From Xanthomonas sp. F10 (lineage in GTDB: Bacteria > Pseudomonadota > Gammaproteobacteria > Xanthomonadales > Xanthomonadaceae): a DNA stretch of 64,000 bases. The notes below the pieces were generated by a model. The model made no database searches. It worked only from the letters and a program-made list of their open reading frames with translations, and was not told the origin of the DNA. Shown here piece by piece: positions 9,349 to 18,798 of the stretch; within the stretch, counting starts at the first letter, position 1, and each line of letters begins with the position of its first letter. A program made the position numbers and the translations under genes. The stretch is taken from assembly GCF_014206815.1 (NCBI RefSeq), contig NZ_JACHNP010000001.1:1330456-1394455 (forward strand), read 5' to 3'.

Positions 9349-11958
9349 ATGCCGGGCCGCCGCGTCACCACGTCGAGCGTGCCCAGCGATCCCAGCGTGG
9401 AGACGGCACGGGCGGCCGCGGCCTGTTCCGAACTCGATCTGCTGCACTGCCTGCACTACGCCCCGCAAGGGGTGCTGGTGATCGATGCGAAGGCGCGCGT
9501 GGTCGCCTTCAACCACACCGCCGAAGCGTTGTGGAACCGCCCGCGCGCGCAGGTGCTGGGCTATCCGCTCGGCGAGCTGGTCGACGCCGAGGTGCGCGAC
9601 GACTTCCTCGCCAGTTGCCTGCACGAGGACGGCAGCGGCAGCTACGAACTGCTGTTGCGCGACGCCGATGGCGCCGCGCGCTGGCTGGCGGTGAGCGCGG
9701 CCCGGGTGCCGCAGAACACCAGCCAGCTGCAGGTGCTGTTCGTGCGCGACGTCAGCGCCGAGCGCGCCCGCGATGCCAGGATGCGGCTGCTGTCGCTCGC
9801 GCTGGACTCCAGCGACAACGCGATCGTCGTCTGCGATCCGGAATTGAACATTCTCTACGTCAACGCCGGCTTCAGCCAGGTGTTCGGCTACGCCGAGCGC
9901 GACGTGCTGGGACACCTGCCCAGCAACGTGCTGACCGGCCCCGGCACCGACCTGCAGACGGTGCAGCACACCCGCGAACGTGTGCGCGCCGGCTTCGGCC
10001 ACCAGACCGACATCCTGGCGTACCGCAAGGACGGCACCCCGCTGTGGGCCACCCTGGTGGCCACCCCCATCGCCGGCGAGGACGGCAGCCAACAGCACTA
10101 CATCCTCTCGTTCACCGACATCACCCAGAGCAAGATGCACGAGGTGCTGCACAAGAACGTGCTGGATGCGCTGGTCCGCGAACAGCCGCTGGTCGAGGTC
10201 GCCACGCTGATCTGCAAGGAGGTCGAGCGCATCGCGCCGGAACTGATGGCCGCGATCGTCAGCGTCGACGGCAGCGGCTGCCTGCAGCCCCTGGCGGCAC
10301 CGAGCATGCCGGCGCGGTTCGGCGAGACCATGACCAGCATGCGCGCGGGACCGCGCTCCGGCGCCCTCGCCACCTCGATCTGGCGCAGCAAGCAGGTGCT
10401 GGTGCTCGACCCGCGCACCGACCCGCTGTTCGCCGACTACTTGGGGCTGGTGCAGCATGTGCAGTTGGGCACCTGCGTGGCCACCCCGATCAAGTCCAGC
10501 AGCGGCCGCGTCCTCGGCAGCTTCGCGCTGTGCTACCGGCAGGTGCGCGAGCCGCTGCCCTGGCACCTGGGCCTGATCGAACTCTGCGTGCATCTGTGCG
10601 CGCTGGCGCTGGAACGCGAGCAGACCAGGGCACGCGTCCACCAACTCGCCTTCTACGATTCGCTCACCGGCTTGCCCAACCGGGTGATGTTCAGCGCCCG
10701 CGCCGAGCAGGCCCTGGCCGCGGCCGAGCACCAGGCTGCGCCGGTGGCGATCCTGTTCGTGGACATCGATCGCTTCAAGCGTGTCAACGAAACCCAGGGC
10801 CATGCCGCCGGCGACGGCCTGCTGCGCGACATCGCCCGGCGCATCGGCGACACGCTGGGCATGACCGACCTGGTCGGTCGCCAGGCCGGCGACGAATTCG
10901 TGTTGATGCTGCCGAACTGCAGCGTCGCGCAGGCCGCCGGCGTCGCCGAGCGCCTGATGCTGGCGCTGGCCGAGCCGCTGGTGGTCGGCCAGGTGACCCT
11001 GCACCCCAGCGCCAGCATCGGCGTGGCGATGTTCCCCGACGACGGCCGCGACATCGAGACCCTGCTGCGCCATGCCGACCTGGCCATGTTCCGGGCCAAG
11101 CGCGAGGGCGGCGACAGCGTGCGCTACTTCAGTTCCGACATGAACCGCATGGCGCAGGAACGCGTGGCGATGGAGACCGCGCTGCGCGACGCCCTGCATC
11201 GCGACAAGCTGCAACTGCACTACCAGCCGCAACTGGACAGCCAGGCGCCGCATGCGCTGTACGGCGTGGAAGCGCTGCTGCGCTGGGAGCATCCCAACCT
11301 CGGCGCGATCTCGCCGGCGCGGTTCGTGCCGATGGCCGAGGAATGCGGCCTGATCGACGAGCTCGGACATTGGGTCCTGCGCGAGGCCTGCCGGCAGATG
11401 GCCGACTGGCGCCTGCGCGGCATCCCGGTGCCGCGCGTGGCGGTGAACCTGTCGGCCAACAATTTCGCCGATCCGCAGCTGCCGGCGCGGGTCGAGGGCC
11501 TGCTCGCCGCCGCCGGCCTGCAGCCGGCCGACCTGGCCCTGGAGATGACCGAGAGCGTCATGCTCTCCAACACCAGCGCGGTGCTGGCCAACCTGCGCCA
11601 GCTGCAGGCCGGCGGCGTGCTGCTGTCGCTGGACGATTTCGGCACCGGCTATTCCAGCCTCAGCCATCTGCACCAGTTGCCGGTCAACGAACTGAAGCTG
11701 GACATGAGCTTCGTCAGCGACCTGGAGCACTGCCAGACCTCGCGCGCCCTGACCACCTCGGTGCTGCGCATCGGCGAAACCCTGGGCCTGCACACCGTCG
11801 CCGAGGGCGTGGAGACCGAAGCGCAACGCGCGTTCCTGGCACGGCTGGGCTGCCGCGTGCTGCAGGGCTTCCTGTTCGCACCGGCGCTCACACCGGCGGC
11901 GCTGGAGCACTGGCTGCAGGGGCGTGCGTCCGCACAGCCGACGTCAGCGCAGACGTAA
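9349..11958 (+). CDS. PAS-PAS-GAF-GGDEF-EAL protein (probable c-di-GMP phosphodiesterase)
   Basis: Soluble 869-residue protein without a predicted membrane segment. Domain order is PAS (about 25-140), PAS (about 150-270), GAF (about 275-425), GGDEF (about 430-590) and EAL (about 605-860). The GGDEF signature is AGDEF rather than GGDEF, so cyclase activity is uncertain. The EAL domain looks complete: EALLRWEH, NLSANNF, EMTES, DDFGTGYSS, LKLD and EGVET are all present, as expected for hydrolysis of c-di-GMP. It begins three bases after the cheB stop, so it is co-transcribed with the receptor-adaptation genes, linking a c-di-GMP signal to chemotaxis. The input signal is unknown. Confidence 0.93.
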   Translation: MPGRRVTTSSVPSDPSVETARAAAACSELDLLHCLHYAPQGVLVIDAKARVVAFNHTAEALWNRPRAQVLGYPLGELVDAEVRDDFLASCLHEDGSGSYELLLRDADGAARWLAVSAARVPQNTSQLQVLFVRDVSAERARDARMRLLSLALDSSDNAIVVCDPELNILYVNAGFSQVFGYAERDVLGHLPSNVLTGPGTDLQTVQHTRERVRAGFGHQTDILAYRKDGTPLWATLVATPIAGEDGSQQHYILSFTDITQSKMHEVLHKNVLDALVREQPLVEVATLICKEVERIAPELMAAIVSVDGSGCLQPLAAPSMPARFGETMTSMRAGPRSGALATSIWRSKQVLVLDPRTDPLFADYLGLVQHVQLGTCVATPIKSSSGRVLGSFALCYRQVREPLPWHLGLIELCVHLCALALEREQTRARVHQLAFYDSLTGLPNRVMFSARAEQALAAAEHQAAPVAILFVDIDRFKRVNETQGHAAGDGLLRDIARRIGDTLGMTDLVGRQAGDEFVLMLPNCSVAQAAGVAERLMLALAEPLVVGQVTLHPSASIGVAMFPDDGRDIETLLRHADLAMFRAKREGGDSVRYFSSDMNRMAQERVAMETALRDALHRDKLQLHYQPQLDSQAPHALYGVEALLRWEHPNLGAISPARFVPMAEECGLIDELGHWVLREACRQMADWRLRGIPVPRVAVNLSANNFADPQLPARVEGLLAAAGLQPADLALEMTESVMLSNTSAVLANLRQLQAGGVLLSLDDFGTGYSSLSHLHQLPVNELKLDMSFVSDLEHCQTSRALTTSVLRIGETLGLHTVAEGVETEAQRAFLARLGCRVLQGFLFAPALTPAALEHWLQGRASAQPTSAQT

Positions 11959-12011
11959 GCGCACGCGAACGCGGCACGTCCGCCGCGCCGCGAAACGCCA
12001 GCCACACCCAC

Positions 12012-12038
12012 AAAAAAGCCCAGCAACGCCGGGCTTTT
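12012..12038. terminator. Bidirectional terminator between the EAL gene and acnB
   Basis: AAAAGCCC...GGGCTTTT forms an 8-bp stem flanked by A-run and T-run, which serves both convergent genes. Confidence 0.85.
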
Positions 12039-12092
12039 CGTTGCGACTGTGCCGCACAGGCGGCACGTCGCGTCAGCACATCGCCGGGGCGA

Positions 12093-14684
12093 TCAGGCGG
12101 CGACCGTGGCGGCCACGTCCTGGTAGTCCTGGATCTGATCGAAGTTCATGTAGCGATAGATCTGCTCGCCACTGGTCTTGATCACGCCCACGTCGGCCAT
12201 GTACTCGTCCTTGGTCGGGATCCGGCCCAGGCGCGAGCAGATCGCCGCCAGTTCCGCCGAGCCCAGGTACACGTTGGTGTTGCGGCCCAGGCGGTTGGGG
12301 AAGTTGCGGGTGGAGGTCGAGAACACCGTGGCGCCCTCGCGCGCCTGCGCCTGGTTGCCCATGCACAGCGAGCAGCCCGGCATTTCCATGCGCGCACCGG
12401 CGGCGCCGAAGGTGCCGTAGTGGCCTTCCTTGGTCAGCTCCGAGGCGTCCATCTTGGTCGGCGGCGCGACCCACAGGCGGGTCGGGATGTCGCGCTTGCC
12501 TTCCAGCAGCTTGGCCGCGGCACGGAAGTGGCCGATGTTGGTCATGCACGAGCCGATGAACACTTCGTCGATCGCCGCGCCGGCCACGTCGGACAGGGTC
12601 TTCACGTCGTCCGGGTCGTTCGGGCAGGCCACGATCGGCTCGTGGATGTCGGCCAGGTCGATCTCGATCACCGCCGCGTATTCGGCATCGGCATCGGGCT
12701 CGAGCAGCTGCGGGTCGGCCAGCCACTCCTCCATCTTCTTGATCCGCCGCGCCAGCGAACGCGCGTCGGCATAGCCTTCGGCGATCATCCACTTCAGCAG
12801 GGTGATGTTGCTGGTCAGGTACTCGACGATCGGCTCCTTGTTCAGGCGCACCGTGCAACCGGCGGCCGACCGCTCGGCGGAGGCGTCGGACAGTTCGAAC
12901 GCCTGCTCCACCTTCAGCTCCGGCAGGCCTTCGATTTCCAGGATGCGGCCGGAGAAGATGTTCTTCTTGCCCTGCTTGGCCACGGTCAACAGGCCCTGCT
13001 TGATCGCGTACAGCGGAATCGCGTTGACCAGATCGCGCAGGGTCACGCCCGGCTGCATCTGCCCCTTGAAGCGCACCAGCACGCTCTCGGGCATGTCCAG
13101 CGGCATGACGCCGGTGGCGGCGGCGAAGGCCACCAGGCCGGAGCCGGCCGGGAACGAGATGCCGATCGGGAAGCGGGTGTGCGAGTCGCCGCCGGTGCCG
13201 ACGGTGTCGGGCAGCAGCATGCGGTTGAGCCAGCTGTGGATCACGCCGTCGCCCGGACGCAGCGACACGCCGCCGCGGGTGGAGATGAACTCCGGCAGGG
13301 TGTGGTGGGTCTTGACGTCGACCGGCTTGGGATACGCCGCGGTGTGGCAGAACGACTGCATCACCAGGTCGGCGGAGAAGCCCAGGCAGGCCAGGTCCTT
13401 CAGCTCGTCGCGGGTCATCGGGCCGGTGGTGTCCTGCGAGCCGACCGAGGTCATCTTCGGTTCGCAGTAGGTGCCCGGGCGCATGCCCTGGCCTTCCGGC
13501 AGCCCGCAGGCGCGGCCGACCATCTTCTGCGCCAGCGAGAAGCCCTTGCCGGTGTCCGGCGGGTTCATCGGCAGGCGGAACAGGTCCGAGGCCGGCAGGC
13601 CCAGGAACTCGCGCGCCTTGGCGGTGAGGCCGCGGCCGACGATCAGCGGGATGCGGCCGCCGGCGCGCACTTCGTCGAACAGCACGTCGGACTTCATCGC
13701 GAACTCGGCGATCACCTGCCCGTTCTTCAGCGCCTTGCCCTCGTACGGACGCAGCTCGACCACATCGCCGTGCTCCATCTGCGACACGTCCAGCTCGATC
13801 GGCAGCGCGCCGGCGTCTTCCATGGTGTTGTAGAAGATCGGCGCGATCTTCGAACCCAGGCACACGCCGCCGAAGCGCTTGTTGGGAATGTAGGGGATGT
13901 CCTCGCCGGTCCACCACAGCACCGAGTTGGTCGCCGACTTGCGCGAGGAACCGGTGCCGACCACGTCGCCGACGTAGGCGACCAGGTGGCCCTTGGCCTT
14001 GAGGTCGGCGATGGCCTGGATCGGGCCGCGCTTGCCGTCCTCTTCCGGTTCGAACGGCGCGCCGTCGCGCTTGTTCTTGAGCATCGCCAGCGCGTGCAGC
14101 GGGATGTCCGGGCGGGTGGTGGCATCCGGGGCCGGCGACAGGTCGTCGGTGTTGGTCTCGCCCGGCACCTTGAACACGGTGATGGTCAGGCTCTGCGGCA
14201 CTTCCGGCTTGCTGGTGAACCACTCGGCCTCGGCCCAGCTCTGCAGCACGGCCTTGGCGTGCGCGTTGCCGGCCTCGGCCTTTTCCTGCACGTCGTGGAA
14301 GGCGTCGAAGATCAGCAGCGTGTGCTTGAGGCCTTCGGCGGCGACCGCGCCCAGCTCCGGGTTGTCCAGCAGTTCGACCAGCGGATGGATGTTGTAGCCG
14401 CCGAGCATGGTGCCCAGCAGTTCGGTGGCGCGGGTGGGCGAGATCAGCGGGGTCTTCTCGCTGCCGAAGGCGACCGCGGCCAGGTACGACGCCTTGACCT
14501 TGGCGGCGTCGTCGACGCCGGCCGGCACGCGGTGGCTCAGCAGTTCGACCAGGAACTGCTCTTCGCCGGCCGGCGGATTCTTCAGCAGTTCGATGACCTG
14601 CGCGGTCTGCTGCGCGCTCAGCGGTAGCGGCGGGATTCCGAGCGCGGCGCGCTCTGCAACGTGGTGGCGGTAGGCTTCCAACAT
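12093..14684 (-). CDS. acnB: Aconitate hydratase B (AcnB)
   Basis: Enzyme of 863 residues interconverting citrate and isocitrate; AcnB enzymes also act on 2-methylisocitrate. It has the AcnB-specific order: an N-terminal HEAT-like helical domain (about 1-160), then a swivel domain, then the catalytic Fe-S domains. Motifs include [37 protein letters not shown] and the cluster cysteines in [10 protein letters not shown]. Full length. GGAG lies about 10 bases upstream of the ATG. A second aconitase of the AcnA type occurs 10 kb away at 22-25 kb, as in many proteobacteria. It is preceded on the same strand by a toxin-antitoxin pair. Confidence 0.98.
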   Translation of the reverse strand: MLEAYRHHVAERAALGIPPLPLSAQQTAQVIELLKNPPAGEEQFLVELLSHRVPAGVDDAAKVKASYLAAVAFGSEKTPLISPTRATELLGTMLGGYNIHPLVELLDNPELGAVAAEGLKHTLLIFDAFHDVQEKAEAGNAHAKAVLQSWAEAEWFTSKPEVPQSLTITVFKVPGETNTDDLSPAPDATTRPDIPLHALAMLKNKRDGAPFEPEEDGKRGPIQAIADLKAKGHLVAYVGDVVGTGSSRKSATNSVLWWTGEDIPYIPNKRFGGVCLGSKIAPIFYNTMEDAGALPIELDVSQMEHGDVVELRPYEGKALKNGQVIAEFAMKSDVLFDEVRAGGRIPLIVGRGLTAKAREFLGLPASDLFRLPMNPPDTGKGFSLAQKMVGRACGLPEGQGMRPGTYCEPKMTSVGSQDTTGPMTRDELKDLACLGFSADLVMQSFCHTAAYPKPVDVKTHHTLPEFISTRGGVSLRPGDGVIHSWLNRMLLPDTVGTGGDSHTRFPIGISFPAGSGLVAFAAATGVMPLDMPESVLVRFKGQMQPGVTLRDLVNAIPLYAIKQGLLTVAKQGKKNIFSGRILEIEGLPELKVEQAFELSDASAERSAAGCTVRLNKEPIVEYLTSNITLLKWMIAEGYADARSLARRIKKMEEWLADPQLLEPDADAEYAAVIEIDLADIHEPIVACPNDPDDVKTLSDVAGAAIDEVFIGSCMTNIGHFRAAAKLLEGKRDIPTRLWVAPPTKMDASELTKEGHYGTFGAAGARMEMPGCSLCMGNQAQAREGATVFSTSTRNFPNRLGRNTNVYLGSAELAAICSRLGRIPTKDEYMADVGVIKTSGEQIYRYMNFDQIQDYQDVAATVAA

Positions 14685-14736
14685 GCGGGTTCTCCGGGAA
14701 AAAACGGTGGGAATGAGCGGTAGCGGTTGCGCGGCG

Positions 14737-15144
14737 TCAGCCGGCAGGCTTGGGGACGATGATCTTCAAGCCCTTGAAGTAATCGCGGAAAAAACGGTCG
14801 TCGCGGGTGATCAGGCCATCGCATTGCAGCAGCGCATGCGCACCGATCAGGAAATCGGCCACCACCCGCTCGCGCTTGCCGCCGCGGGCGCGGAAGCGGC
14901 GCTGCATCTCGCCGGCGCGCAGGGCCGACTTGGCCTCCAGCGCGCTGAAGCGGATGCTCATGTCCTCCAGCACCGACAACGCCTCGGCGCCGTCGCGCAA
15001 CGCGCTGCACACTTCGGCCAGGACGATGTCGCAGACCACCACCGGACCGGTGCTCAGGCACTGGCGCAGGCAGGCTTCGGCGGCGTCGGCCTGCGGGCCG
15101 TCGGCCAGCAGATCCACCAGCACGGACGAGTCGATGGCGATCAT
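14737..15144 (-). CDS. vapC: PIN-domain toxin, VapC family
   Basis: Small protein of 135 residues with a PIN ribonuclease fold. [13 protein letters not shown] carries the first catalytic Asp, the middle has CDIVLAEV with a conserved acid, and [10 protein letters not shown] and [13 protein letters not shown] carry the later acids. VapC toxins cleave specific RNAs and are neutralised by the antitoxin encoded just upstream. Its ATG overlaps the antitoxin stop (ATGA), the typical coupled arrangement. The RNA target cannot be predicted. It ends 52 bases before acnB on the same strand. Confidence 0.9.
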   Translation of the reverse strand: MIAIDSSVLVDLLADGPQADAAEACLRQCLSTGPVVVCDIVLAEVCSALRDGAEALSVLEDMSIRFSALEAKSALRAGEMQRRFRARGGKRERVVADFLIGAHALLQCDGLITRDDRFFRDYFKGLKIIVPKPAG

Positions 15145-15404
15145 GCGCCGGCGTCGGGTTCGGGTTCGAACGGATCGCCCGGGGCGCGGCCGCGGATCGC
15201 ACGCATCGCTTCGTCGGTGCTGGCGAAGCCGTCGAGCTTGAAGCGGCCGCGGGCGCGCGAGATGGCATCGTCCACGCTCTTGCGCAGGATGATCCGGCCG
15301 CCGTCCAGTTCCACTTTCAGGATGGTGCCCTTGCTCAGGCCGAGCGCATCGCGGACGGCCTTGGGAAGAGTGATCTGACCGCGTTCGGCGACAGTGGCTT
15401 CCAT
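15141..15404 (-). CDS. vapB: AbrB/MazE-type antitoxin partner of the PIN toxin
   Basis: Protein of 87 residues. The N-terminal SpoVT-AbrB swapped-hairpin DNA-binding domain is recognisable from VAERGQITLPKAVRDALGL and GGRIILRK (about residues 5-48). The acidic C-terminal tail is the likely toxin-binding part. I chose the ATG at 15404 because the domain begins immediately after it; longer upstream readings have no family support. No strong ribosome-binding site is seen. Antitoxins of this class repress their own promoter, and a palindrome lies over the -10 box upstream. Confidence 0.88.
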   Translation of the reverse strand: MEATVAERGQITLPKAVRDALGLSKGTILKVELDGGRIILRKSVDDAISRARGRFKLDGFASTDEAMRAIRGRAPGDPFEPEPDAGA

Positions 15405-15422
15405 CGGTGTAGGCCCGGTTCG

Positions 15423-15443
15423 GTATGCACGGATTATACATAC
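15423..15443 (-). promoter_or_regulatory. Promoter -10 with overlapping operator-like palindrome (vapBC)
   Basis: On the minus strand a perfect TATAAT (15433-15438) lies 28 bases upstream of the antitoxin ATG. It sits inside an inverted repeat GTATG...CATAC (15423-15427 and 15439-15443). A -35 box is not clear. The overlap suggests autorepression by the antitoxin. Confidence 0.5.
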
Positions 15444-15624
15444 TTCGGCCGTCATACCGCCAGCGACGGACACACCGCGGCACAGCGCCCGGTCAGGTAG
15501 TGGGGCGCTATGCCGCCACAGGCAACGACCTCGCGGCATCCCCGGCAGCCGCCGCACGCCCGCGCGCGAATGCCGTGCCGGTGACCGCCGCGAACGCAGC
15601 GCCGCCCCGCCCTCTTTCAGCGGC

Positions 15625-17073
15625 TCAGAACGCCACCTGCAGCCGGGTGTTGAAAGTCGTGCCCTGGTCCCTGCCCTGCACCGTGCCGCTGCGGTTGTCG
15701 GTCTGCCAGCGGATCACGTCGAGCATCAGCCGGCTGACGTCGTTGAGGTACCAATTGGTCCCGAGCGTCCAGGCCTGGCCACGGCCGCCGCTCGGCAGTT
15801 CGGCGTAGTCCACGTCCTCGTAGCGCAGCTTCAGTTCCCAGGCGCCGGCGCCGCCGGCGGTGACCGGGGCGGCGACCTTGACCCGGCCCCAGGTGCCGGT
15901 CTTGCCGGCATACGCTGGCAGCGCGCCGGACAGGAACCAGCCGGCCGACACCGCCCAGGCCTGGTGATCCAGATCGTAGCCGCCGGCCGCGTCGCGCCCG
16001 CGCAGATTGCGCGTGCCCCACTCGCCGCTGGCCCAGGCCGGGCCGAAGACGCCGGCCAGTTCCGCGCCGTAGCCGTCGCTGCGCTGCGCACCCAGCAGTG
16101 TTCCCGGCGCGATCCGGACCTGGTCGTTGAAATGCCCGGCGATCGCCGAACTGCGCAGCACGCCGCTGGCGCCGGCGGCGATCTCCTCGTGGAAGGCCCA
16201 GGCGCCCAGGTGCACGGTCGCGGCCTTGCCGGCCAGCGGATTCCAGTGCGCGCGCGCCGCCCAGGTCAGGCTGTCGTTGTCGTCGCCGGCGTTGTTGAGG
16301 TCGTTGCCCGCCACCGACAGGCTGGCGTGCCAGCCGCGCCCGTAGACGCGCTCGGTCAGGCCGACGCCGAACAGGCCGCGCTGCGGCAGGATCAGCGTGC
16401 CGACCACGTTGCGGTCCTGGAACGGGGTGTTGGACGTGCTGCTGGCGCCATCGATGCCGCGATCGTTCAGGCGATTGCCCACGCTCAACTCCGCCGGCAG
16501 GCCGAACAGGCGATGGTCGACGCTGGCGTACACCGATTTCCAGGCCACCGCGTTGTCGGCAAAGTCGCCCTCCACCACCCAGCCGAGCTGGCCGTAGCGG
16601 CCTTCGGCGCCGAGTCGGACCGAGCGGATCTCGGTGCCGGACAGGTTGCGCTGGCTGGCAGCGGAACCGTCGGTGCTGGAGGCATCGACGAACAGGCGGC
16701 CGCGCGGACGGAACACCACGTTGCCGTCGGCGCTGGCGAACTCCGGGGCGCCCTTCGACCAAGACACCTTCGGCGCCTTGGCCTGGGCCGATTCGAGCGC
16801 GGCGACGCGGCCTTCCAGCGCCGGCGCGGTGGCGACGGACGCCGTGGTGGCGGGCGCCGGACTCGGCGCGGCGGGGGCCTGCAGCGCGTCGAGCCGCGCC
16901 TGCAGTTGCTGGATCTGCAGCGCCTGCTGCCGCACCAGCGCGGTCAGTTCGACCTGGCTCAATGTGGCCGGCGCGGCCGGCACGGTTTGCGCAGCGGCCT
17001 CGTTGGCGCCGCCGAGCAGCAGGCCGAGCGCGAGCGTCAGCGCTGCGCGGGGCAGCACGGGATGGGGATGCAT
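15625..17073 (-). CDS. OprP/OprO-like outer-membrane porin
   Basis: Protein of 482 residues. A signal peptide (about 1-28, AALTLALGLLLGG...AAA) is followed by a short coiled-coil segment rich in Gln and Leu (about 40-62), an Ala/Pro linker, and a beta-barrel of alternating hydrophobic strands ending in ...NTRLQVAF with C-terminal Phe. The layout is that of the phosphate-selective porin O/P family, several of which do not actually prefer phosphate. GGAGAGA lies upstream of the ATG. It is the last gene of a - strand run after an ABC importer, so it probably admits that importer's substrate through the outer membrane. Substrate unknown. Confidence 0.85.
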   Translation of the reverse strand: MHPHPVLPRAALTLALGLLLGGANEAAAQTVPAAPATLSQVELTALVRQQALQIQQLQARLDALQAPAAPSPAPATTASVATAPALEGRVAALESAQAKAPKVSWSKGAPEFASADGNVVFRPRGRLFVDASSTDGSAASQRNLSGTEIRSVRLGAEGRYGQLGWVVEGDFADNAVAWKSVYASVDHRLFGLPAELSVGNRLNDRGIDGASSTSNTPFQDRNVVGTLILPQRGLFGVGLTERVYGRGWHASLSVAGNDLNNAGDDNDSLTWAARAHWNPLAGKAATVHLGAWAFHEEIAAGASGVLRSSAIAGHFNDQVRIAPGTLLGAQRSDGYGAELAGVFGPAWASGEWGTRNLRGRDAAGGYDLDHQAWAVSAGWFLSGALPAYAGKTGTWGRVKVAAPVTAGGAGAWELKLRYEDVDYAELPSGGRGQAWTLGTNWYLNDVSRLMLDVIRWQTDNRSGTVQGRDQGTTFNTRLQVAF

Positions 17074-17193
17074 GGATGGGTCTCTCCGGCCAGCCGGGCG
17101 CCTGGCCTGGCGCTGGCCCGTTGCGATGGTGCGGGGGGATGCGATGCGCGCGACAGGCGCGCCACCGGCTTGGCCGGCGGCGCGCGGCCGCGG

Positions 17194-17970
17194 TCAGCTG
17201 GTGGCCTGGTTCTGCGCGTTGGGACGCCAGGTGATCAGGCGGTTCTCGATCACGTCCAGCAGCGCATCGATGAGGAGCACGAAGGCGGCCAGGATGATGA
17301 TGCCGGCGAACACGCCCACGGCATTGAAGTTGCCCTCGGCCTGCGCGATCAGGTAGCCCAGGCCGGCGGAGGCGCCGAGATATTCGCCGATGATCGCGCC
17401 GACCACGGCAAAGCCCACCGAGGTGCGCAACGACGACAGGATCCAGCTCGCCGCCGCCGGGAAGTACACGTGGCGCAGCAGGTCGCGGCGGTTGGCGCCG
17501 AGGATGCGCGCATTGGCCAGCACCACCGGATTGACCTCGCGCACGCCCTGCATGGCGTTGAAGAACGTGGTGAAGAACACCAGGGTCACCGCCAGCGCCA
17601 CCTTCGACCACAGGCCCAGGCCCAGCCACAGCACGAAGATCGGCGCCAGCACCACGCGCGGGATTGCGTTGAAGCCCTTGATGAAGGGGTCCAGGATCCG
17701 CGCCGAGCGCCGGCTCAGGCCCAGCCAGACGCCGCCGGCCACGCCCAGCGCGGTGCCGATGACGTAGCCGAGCGCGGTTTCGGTCAGGGTGATGTAGACG
17801 TGCTGGTAGAAGCCGGTATCGGACAGCCAGGTCCAGGCCTGCTGCACGATCGCGGTCGGCGCCGGGAAGAAGAACGGGTCGATCAGGCCGAGGGCGATGC
17901 CGCCCTCCCAGCCGCCGAACACGGCCACGACCAGCGCGAGCTGGATGAGTTTGTCAGTCTTGGCGTGCAT
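17194..17970 (-). CDS. ABC importer permease, SsuC/TauC/NitT family
   Basis: Inner-membrane protein of 258 residues with about six helices. The conserved cytoplasmic EAA-type loop includes FFNAMQGVREVNP and ARILGANRRDLLRHVYFP, and the C-terminal half carries the family's AIIGEYLGASAGLGY stretch. The family imports sulfonates, taurine, nitrate, thiamine precursors or aromatic acids. A good ribosome-binding site (GGAGAAGAG) precedes the ATG. The start overlaps the upstream ATPase gene by 17 bases. The partner ATPase and lipoprotein lie immediately upstream in the same operon. Confidence 0.92.
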   Translation of the reverse strand: MHAKTDKLIQLALVVAVFGGWEGGIALGLIDPFFFPAPTAIVQQAWTWLSDTGFYQHVYITLTETALGYVIGTALGVAGGVWLGLSRRSARILDPFIKGFNAIPRVVLAPIFVLWLGLGLWSKVALAVTLVFFTTFFNAMQGVREVNPVVLANARILGANRRDLLRHVYFPAAASWILSSLRTSVGFAVVGAIIGEYLGASAGLGYLIAQAEGNFNAVGVFAGIIILAAFVLLIDALLDVIENRLITWRPNAQNQATS

Positions 17971-18787
17971 AGCTCTTCTCCACTTCGCCGCGCAGGCAGG
18001 CCCAGATGTCGCGGTACAGGTCGGTGAAACGCGCGTCGAGCTTGATCTCGGCGACGTTGCGCGGACGCGGCAGGTCCACGTCGAAACTGCGCACCACGCG
18101 GCTGGCGGGGCCGGAGGACAGCACCACCACGCGGTCGCCCAGCGCGATCGCCTCCTCCAGGTCGTGGGTGATCAGGATCACCGAGCGGCGCTGCTCCTGC
18201 CACAGCCGCAGCAGTTCGTTCTGCATGAGGTGGCGGGTGTGGATGTCCAGCGCCGAGAACGGCTCGTCCATCAGGATCACCTTCGGCTCGACGATCAGCG
18301 CCTGCGCCATCTGCACGCGCTTGCGCTGGCCGCCGGAGAGCTGGTGCGGGTAGCGGTGTTCGAACCCGGCCAGGCCGACCTTGGCCAGCCAGGCATTGGC
18401 GCGCTGCCTGCGCTCGGCCTCGGCCACGCCGCGGAAGCGCAGGCCCAGCTCCACGTTCTGGAAGGCGGTCTTCCACGGCAGCAGCGCATCCTGCTGGAAC
18501 AGGTAGCCCACCGCTTCCTGTACGCCGGCGACCGGGCGGCCATCGATGACGACCTGGCCGGCGGACGGCGACAGCAGCCCCGCCACCGAGTTGAGGATGG
18601 TGCTCTTGCCGCAACCGGTGGGACCGACGATGGCCAGGAACTCGCCATCGGCGACCTGGATGTCCACGTCGCGCACGGCGGTGAAATCGCCGAAGGACAT
18701 GGTGACGTTGTTGATCGCGACCATCGTCTGCGCGGGATCGAGGTGCGGCGCGCCGTTGAGGCGCTGCACGGTAGCGTTGCGTGCCAT
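17954..18787 (-). CDS. ABC importer ATP-binding subunit, SsuB/TauB/NitT family
   Basis: ATPase of 277 residues that powers the adjacent permease. Walker A GPTGCGKST, Q-loop LFQQD, signature LSGGQRKRV, Walker B VILMDEPFSALD and the H-loop ITHD are all intact. I chose the ATG at 18787 because GGAGG lies 5 bases upstream; a GTG five codons earlier overlaps the previous gene's stop but has no such site. It is translated together with the lipoprotein gene upstream (11-base gap) and the permease downstream (17-base overlap). Confidence 0.94.
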   Translation of the reverse strand: MARNATVQRLNGAPHLDPAQTMVAINNVTMSFGDFTAVRDVDIQVADGEFLAIVGPTGCGKSTILNSVAGLLSPSAGQVVIDGRPVAGVQEAVGYLFQQDALLPWKTAFQNVELGLRFRGVAEAERRQRANAWLAKVGLAGFEHRYPHQLSGGQRKRVQMAQALIVEPKVILMDEPFSALDIHTRHLMQNELLRLWQEQRRSVILITHDLEEAIALGDRVVVLSSGPASRVVRSFDVDLPRPRNVAEIKLDARFTDLYRDIWACLRGEVEKSYARQD

Positions 18788-18798
18788 GGTTCCTCCGC

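Noticed and set aside
8065-11910. A long open frame on the - strand opposite cheD, cheB and the EAL gene
   Set aside because: His/Ala/Gly-rich low-complexity translation typical of the antisense of GC-rich genes; no motif or start signal.
8289-14627. A very long open frame on the + strand covering cheB, the EAL gene and the antisense of acnB
   Set aside because: High-GC shadow frame: Arg/Gly/Ala-rich, no domain, and it contradicts well-supported genes in other frames.
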